From NCBI GenBank assembly GCA_045561735.1, contig JBJKXC010000019.1, positions 21,731-85,730 of the forward strand: a stretch of DNA of 64,000 bases, in the 5' to 3' direction. The notes beneath the pieces were generated by a model, which was given only the letters and a program-made list of their open reading frames with translations, was not told the origin of the DNA and ran no database searches. This document shows positions 59,977-64,000 of this stretch, piece by piece. Both the position numbers and the translations under genes were made by a program. This DNA is from UBA3537 sp045561735. Its GTDB lineage: Bacteria > Bacteroidota > Bacteroidia > Flavobacteriales > Flavobacteriaceae. Every line of letters starts with the position of its first letter. Position 1 is the stretch's first letter.

Positions 59977-61521
59977 ATGCTAGAAATCTCAGAACTTAAA
60001 GAGAAAAAACTTCCTGAATTACAGGAAATTGCCAAAGGATTAAAGATCCCTAGATTCAGCAGCTTAAAAAAATTAGATTTGATCTATCAGATATTAGATG
60101 TTCAAGCCGCCAAGCCTTCCGAGAATCAAAAAGATGCTCAAGCCAAAGCTAGTAATCTGAAAACAGAAAATTCAGAAAAGCCTGCGCAAAATTCTCAAAA
60201 GGAAAACAAAGCTGCTCCAGCGGAAAAAAACAACAGAAATAACGAAACCTCTGCCAAAGAAAAAAATAACAACAGAGAATCTAACAATAATAACAGACAA
60301 AAACAACACAAAAAACACCACCACCAAAACAAGAATAACCATAATAAAAAAGAACATAACGGTAACAAGGACAACAGAAATCGCTATAAAGAGCCTGATT
60401 TTGAATTTGATGCTATTATTGAAAGTGAAGGTGTATTAGATGTCATGTCTGATGGGTATGGGTTTCTAAGATCTTCAGATTATAACTATTTATCATCTCC
60501 TGATGATATTTATGTGTCACAATCTCAAATTCGATTGTTTGGACTCAAAAATGGGGATACCGTTCTTGGCCATGTACGTCCCCCAAAAGAGGGAGAAAAA
60601 TACTTCCCGCTTATCAAGGTGAGTAAAATCAATGGTTTAGACCCTCAAGTGGTTAGAGACCGTGTTGCTTTTGAGCATCTGACTCCTTTGTTTCCTAAAG
60701 AAAAATTCAATCTCGCTGAAAAACAAAATACCATTTCAACTCGAATTATGGATTTATTCTCTCCGATTGGAAAAGGACAACGTGGTATGATTGTTTCTCA
60801 ACCAAAAACAGGAAAAACAATGCTTTTAAAGGATGTCGCCAATGCGATAGCGGCCAACCATCCTGAAGTTTACCAAATGGTTCTATTGATTGATGAACGA
60901 CCAGAAGAAGTTACCGATATGCAAAGAAATGTTCGTGGAGAAGTGATCGCTTCAACTTTCGATAAAGAAGCTCACGAGCACGTAAAAATTGCCAATATTG
61001 TTTTAGAAAAAGCGAAACGATTGGTAGAGTGTGGCTATGATGTTGTCATCTTATTAGATTCAATTACAAGACTGGCACGTGCTTATAACACCGTACAACC
61101 AGCTTCTGGTAAGATTTTAAGTGGAGGTGTTGATGCCAATGCATTACACAAACCTAAACGCTTTTTTGGAGCTGCAAGAAAAATTGAAAATGGAGGGTCG
61201 TTAACCATTATTGCAACAGCTTTAACAGAAACTGGATCTAAAATGGACGAAGTTATTTTCGAAGAATTTAAGGGAACTGGTAATATGGAATTACAACTAG
61301 ATCGTAAAATATCCAACCGCCGTATTTTCCCTGCTATCGATTTGACCTCCTCGAGTACAAGACGAGATGACTTACTGTTGGATGAAAAAACCATTCAACG
61401 CATGTGGGTGATGCGCAAATACTTGGCGGATATGAACCCTGTTGAAGCCATGGAGTTCATCAACGACCGTTTCAAGCAAACCCGAAACAACGAAGAGTTT
61501 TTAATTTCCATGAATGGATAA
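59977..61521 (+). CDS. rho: Transcription termination factor Rho
   Basis: A 514-residue hexameric RNA helicase. The Rho N-domain (1-45) is followed by an insertion of about 90 residues (45-138) dominated by Asn, Lys, Gln and His, predicted disordered. Then come the RNA-binding cold-shock domain (GVLDVMSDGYGFLR) and the ATPase with P-loop SQPKTGKTM and LIDERPEEVTD. It ends transcription of untranslated RNA. The insertion is typical of Bacteroidota Rho. A hairpin terminator shared with rpsT follows. Confidence 0.96.
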   Translation: MLEISELKEKKLPELQEIAKGLKIPRFSSLKKLDLIYQILDVQAAKPSENQKDAQAKASNLKTENSEKPAQNSQKENKAAPAEKNNRNNETSAKEKNNNRESNNNNRQKQHKKHHHQNKNNHNKKEHNGNKDNRNRYKEPDFEFDAIIESEGVLDVMSDGYGFLRSSDYNYLSSPDDIYVSQSQIRLFGLKNGDTVLGHVRPPKEGEKYFPLIKVSKINGLDPQVVRDRVAFEHLTPLFPKEKFNLAEKQNTISTRIMDLFSPIGKGQRGMIVSQPKTGKTMLLKDVANAIAANHPEVYQMVLLIDERPEEVTDMQRNVRGEVIASTFDKEAHEHVKIANIVLEKAKRLVECGYDVVILLDSITRLARAYNTVQPASGKILSGGVDANALHKPKRFFGAARKIENGGSLTIIATALTETGSKMDEVIFEEFKGTGNMELQLDRKISNRRIFPAIDLTSSSTRRDDLLLDEKTIQRMWVMRKYLADMNPVEAMEFINDRFKQTRNNEEFLISMNG

Positions 61522-61537
61522 CAAAAATTAAACGTAT

Positions 61538-61571
61538 AAAAAAAGCCTTTCCAATGGAAAGGCTTTTTTTT
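61538..61571. terminator. Bidirectional terminator between rho and rpsT
   Basis: Stem AAAAGCCTTTCC/GGAAAGGCTTTT with loop AAT, flanked by an A run on one side and a T run on the other. Confidence 0.9.
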
Positions 61572-61586
61572 ATAAATTCGTTAAAA

Positions 61587-61838
61587 TTACAAGCTGGCAA
61601 TGTGTTGCGCTAGCTTAGATTTTAAGTTTGCCGCTTTGTTGTTATGAATGATATTGCGCTTGGCAAGTTTATCAATCATGGAAGCTACAGAAGGAAACGC
61701 TTTTTCAGCTTTTTTCTTTGTAGTTATTTCTCGTAAAGCTTTTATTGCATTACGAGTTGTTTTGTGCTGATACTTATTGAGTATGCGCTTCGCGTTATTG
61801 CTTCTAATTCTTTTTAATGCAGACTTGTGATTTGCCAT
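61587..61838 (-). CDS. rpsT: 30S ribosomal protein S20
   Basis: An 83-residue, strongly basic helical protein with the family opening MANHKSALKRIRSN and the C-terminal NKAANLKSKLAQHI. It binds 16S rRNA early in assembly. It lies 20 bases downstream of tRNA-Glu on the same strand, probably cotranscribed from the tRNA promoter. Confidence 0.96.
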   Translation of the reverse strand: MANHKSALKRIRSNNAKRILNKYQHKTTRNAIKALREITTKKKAEKAFPSVASMIDKLAKRNIIHNNKAANLKSKLAQHIASL

Positions 61839-61858
61839 ATTAATTTAATTTTTTGTTG

Positions 61859-61930
61859 TAGCCCGTAGGGGAATCGAACCCCTCTTACCAGGATGAAAAC
61901 CTGGCGTCCTAGCCGATAGACGAACGGGCC
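61859..61930 (-). tRNA. tRNA-Glu (anticodon TTC)
   Basis: A 72-base cloverleaf: acceptor GGCCCGT/ACGGGCT (G1-U72), anticodon stem CCAGG/CCTGG around TTTTCAT, and T arm AGGGG-TTCGATT-CCCCT. Discriminator A; CCA not encoded. An exact TTG-N19-TAnnTTTG promoter lies upstream. Confidence 0.95.
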
Positions 61931-61984
61931 GTTTTGTTTTGGATCGTGAAATACAAAACAGCTACAATACTATTATTGCGGTTG

Positions 61985-62014
61985 CAAAAATACAACTATT
62001 TTTAAATGCTACAA
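61985..62014 (-). promoter_or_regulatory. Promoter of tRNA-Glu and rpsT
   Basis: On the minus strand: TTG (62012-62014), exactly 19 bases, TATTTTTG (61985-61992). A full match to the Bacteroidota consensus, about 55 bases before the mature tRNA. Confidence 0.8.
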
Positions 62015-62049
62015 CTTTCAATATTGTTTTTTTGATGTATCTAAAGAAA

Positions 62050-63527
62050 TTAGTACGCTCTTGCAAATAGAACGCGTTGCTTTGAAGGGGCGCCCGAAAA
62101 TACACACTGGCCCTCTTCTTGCAAAGTATCCATAGGGATGCAACGAATGCTTGCTTTGGTAAGTTCTTTTATTTTTTGTTCTGTTTCTTCTGATCCGTCC
62201 AATGTGCAGACACAAAACCGCCCTTTGTTTCTAATGTTGCTTTAAATGCTTCAAAATCGTCTACCAAAGTAATGTACTGATCCCTAAATTTTAAGGCTTT
62301 TACATACAATGCATCTTGGATCTCTTCTATTAATTGCGTGACTTTAGATTGAAGTTCTTCTAAATCAATTGTTTCCTTGGAAAGGGTGTCGCGCCTGGCC
62401 AACTCAACAGTTCCATTTTCTAAGTCATCAGGGCCAATAGCGATGCGAAGCGGCACGCCTTGCAATTCGTACTGCGCAAATTTTGCCCCGGGGCGTTGCG
62501 TGGTACGGTTGTCGTATTTAACACTGATATTTTTGGCGCGTAAAGATGTCATGATGGTATCAGCTACAGTACTGATTGCATTGAGCTGATCTTCGCTTTT
62601 GTAAATAGGAACAATGACAACGTGATAGGGTGCCAAATTTGGAGGTAATACCAAGCCTTGATCATCACTATGGGTCATAATAAGTGCACCCATGAGTCTT
62701 GTAGAAACCCCCCATGAGGTGGCCCAAACATGGGCTTGAGATCCTTCTTTTGTCATGAATTTGACATCAAATGCCTTGGCAAAATTCTGCCCTAAAAAAT
62801 GAGATGTACCCGCCTGTAAGGCTTTTCCATCTTGCATCAATGCTTCAATACAATAGGTCTCCTCAGCGCCAGCAAAGCGTTCACTTTCCGTTTTTGTACC
62901 TTGAATTACTGGTATGGCCATAAAATTTTCAACAAAATCGGCGTAGACTTGATTCATTTGTTTGGCTTCGTCCAAAGCTTCTTGTTTGGTTGCATGTGCG
63001 GTGTGCCCTTCTTGCCATAAAAATTCAGCAGTTCTTAAAAAAAGACGGGTTCGCATCTCCCAGCGCACCACATTGGCCCATTGATTGATGAGTATTGGCA
63101 AATCTCTATAAGACTGAATCCAGCCTTTATAAGTATTCCAAATGACCGCTTCACTAGTAGGCCTCACTACAAGCTCCTCTTCTAATTTTGCCTTAGGATC
63201 TACACGAAGTTTTCCAGGTTGATCTGGATCATTTTGCAAACGATAATGTGTAACAACAGCACACTCTTTGGCAAAACCTTCCGCATTTTTCTCCTCGACT
63301 TCAAAAAGACTTTTTGGAACAAAAAGTGGAAAATAGGCGTTCTGATGCCCCGTTTCTTTAAACATGCGGTCTAACTCTGCTTGCATTTTTTCCCAAATCG
63401 CATAACCATAGGGTTTTATAACCATACAACCTCGTACAGCGGAATTTTCAGCTAAGTCTGCTTTTACAACCAATTCATTGTACCATTTCGAATAATCTTC
63501 TGAGCGCTTTGTAAGGTTTTTAGCCAT
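62050..63527 (-). CDS. proS: Prolyl-tRNA synthetase, frameshifted near its C-terminus
   Basis: An archaeal/eukaryotic-type ProRS of about 492 residues from MAKNLTKRSEDYSKWYNELV. Class II motifs are visible: VRPTSE, the RWEMRTRLFLRTAEFLWQEGHTAH motif 2 region and the anticodon-binding domain with VPLRIAIGPDD. As sequenced, translation stops early at 62169. Restoring one C at 62199-62200 (coding-strand GG to GGG) gives HWDGS and reads on to ...QRVLFARAY, the expected family ending, stopping at 62050. A sequence error is the simplest explanation because the enzyme should be essential. Confidence 0.93.
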
Positions 63528-63583
63528 ATTGTTGTAATTTGGCATAACTATTGTGTGATTAGCTTGTAAATACTTATGCTTTA

Positions 63584-63614
63584 CAAAACTAAGTATTTTT
63601 AAAGTGTTCAACAA
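63584..63614 (-). promoter_or_regulatory. Promoter of proS
   Basis: TAGTTTTG (63584-63591) on the minus strand with TTG at N17 or N20 upstream (TTGTTG at 63609-63614). Confidence 0.5.
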
Positions 63615-63630
63615 TTTAATTTAATCCGAT

Positions 63631-64000
63631 ATGAATTTTACTACTTTTCTCAAAAAGACAAATGCTTATTTAATTGTATTTATTGGTTTCAGCTTGGTAA
63701 CATCATGCGGATCTTATCAATATGTTGGTGTGTATGAAGACGGTATTTACGGAAATTCTGAAATACAAGAATACAACGCGAATGGAATTAACGATGTCTC
63801 TGACAATGGCTCAGGAAACAGCTACTACATTGACTATTTTAAAGGCAAATCAAACGAGTATAACAACAATCAGGAGTCTGTTTTTACAGATGTAGAAGAT
63901 TATGACAGTAGCTACAGCCCAAACAATAATACTGATAGTGCTTATGCTGGTTGGGGCCAAAACACCGATTCTAATGTTATTATCAATATTCAAAGCAGAC
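63631..64000 (+). CDS. Lipoprotein of unknown function, N-terminal part (cut by window edge)
   Basis: The first 123 codons of a gene running off the right edge. MNFTTFLKKTNAYL is followed by a hydrophobic signal and the lipobox LVTSCGSYQY (Cys about 26). The visible mature part is rich in Asn, Asp, Ser and Tyr, low in hydrophobic residues and probably flexible. Divergent from proS. No function can be assigned. Confidence 0.75.
   Translation, partial: MNFTTFLKKTNAYLIVFIGFSLVTSCGSYQYVGVYEDGIYGNSEIQEYNANGINDVSDNGSGNSYYIDYFKGKSNEYNNNQESVFTDVEDYDSSYSPNNNTDSAYAGWGQNTDSNVIINIQSR

Noticed and set aside
60172..60357. Minus-strand frame opposite the Rho insertion
   Set aside because: Produced by the complement of Asn/Lys repeats (Phe/Val-rich nonsense), not a gene.
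62018..62215. Short minus-strand frame overlapping the end of proS
   Set aside because: It is an off-frame reading of the proS C-terminal codons, not a separate gene.

Overview
The window reads as chromosomal DNA of a marine-type member of the Flavobacteriaceae (Bacteroidota). The evidence is an AT-rich base composition, type IX secretion (T9SS) C-terminal sorting domains on three large exported proteins, and family markers such as DUF4271, DUF4293, DUF4296, a BT_3928-like DoxX protein, an exonuclease-fused DnaE and an Asn/Lys-rich Rho. Promoters of the Bacteroidota form TTG-N18/19-TAnnTTTG stand directly in front of all three tRNA genes. There is no prophage, CRISPR array or insertion sequence. 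Most of the window is ordinary core genome.

Layout. 1-3161: mfd, running off the left edge and broken by four single-base indels in A/T runs. 3.3-13.2 kb: DUF456 membrane protein, secreted M1 peptidase, histidine-phosphatase lipoprotein, a 1563-residue T9SS-exported protein with a dikinase core, and a photolyase. 13.3-19.3 kb: tRNA-Asp, DUF58 protein, thioredoxin and DnaE. 19.5-24 kb: a lipoprotein, then rpsP, rimM, trmN6, an acyl-CoA dehydrogenase and an SGNH lipoprotein. 24-30 kb (minus strand): ferredoxin, ferredoxin reductase, NifU and Mrp; then trmB, lysE and an alkyltransferase-like gene; then a histidine kinase and response regulator. 30.5-43.4 kb: a second T9SS protein, a LuxE-like enzyme, tyrS, an epimerase, a glycosyltransferase-dihydroorotase-DUF4296 operon, DUF4271 with hemD, a Na+/Ca2+ exchanger, a 49-residue protein and galM.

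43.4-47.9 kb looks accessory: two small exported proteins, a serine hydrolase, a T9SS esterase, a 427-base gap with a coding-like relic, and an imperfect repeat that resembles the sequence just 3' of an unusual tRNA-Arg. 48-59.8 kb returns to core genes: a CstB-like persulfide dioxygenase, a seven-gene minus-strand operon (DUF1599, doxX, permease, tlpA, tpiA, prmA, clpS), folP-cdaA, truA with an ABC exporter, a phosphoesterase and DUF4293. 60-64 kb: rho, rpsT, tRNA-Glu, proS (frameshifted near its end) and the start of a lipoprotein gene.

The most unusual object is the 4.7-kb gene at 6915-11606. Its predicted product combines a phosphohistidine-type segment and a PEP-synthase-type ATP-grasp domain, with key residues in place, with SprB-like, lamin-tail and T9SS modules, which would put a dikinase core on the cell surface. 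It sits just downstream of a lipoprotein histidine phosphatase. Five frameshifts at the two ends of the window (mfd and the presumably essential proS) are more likely sequence errors than real decay.
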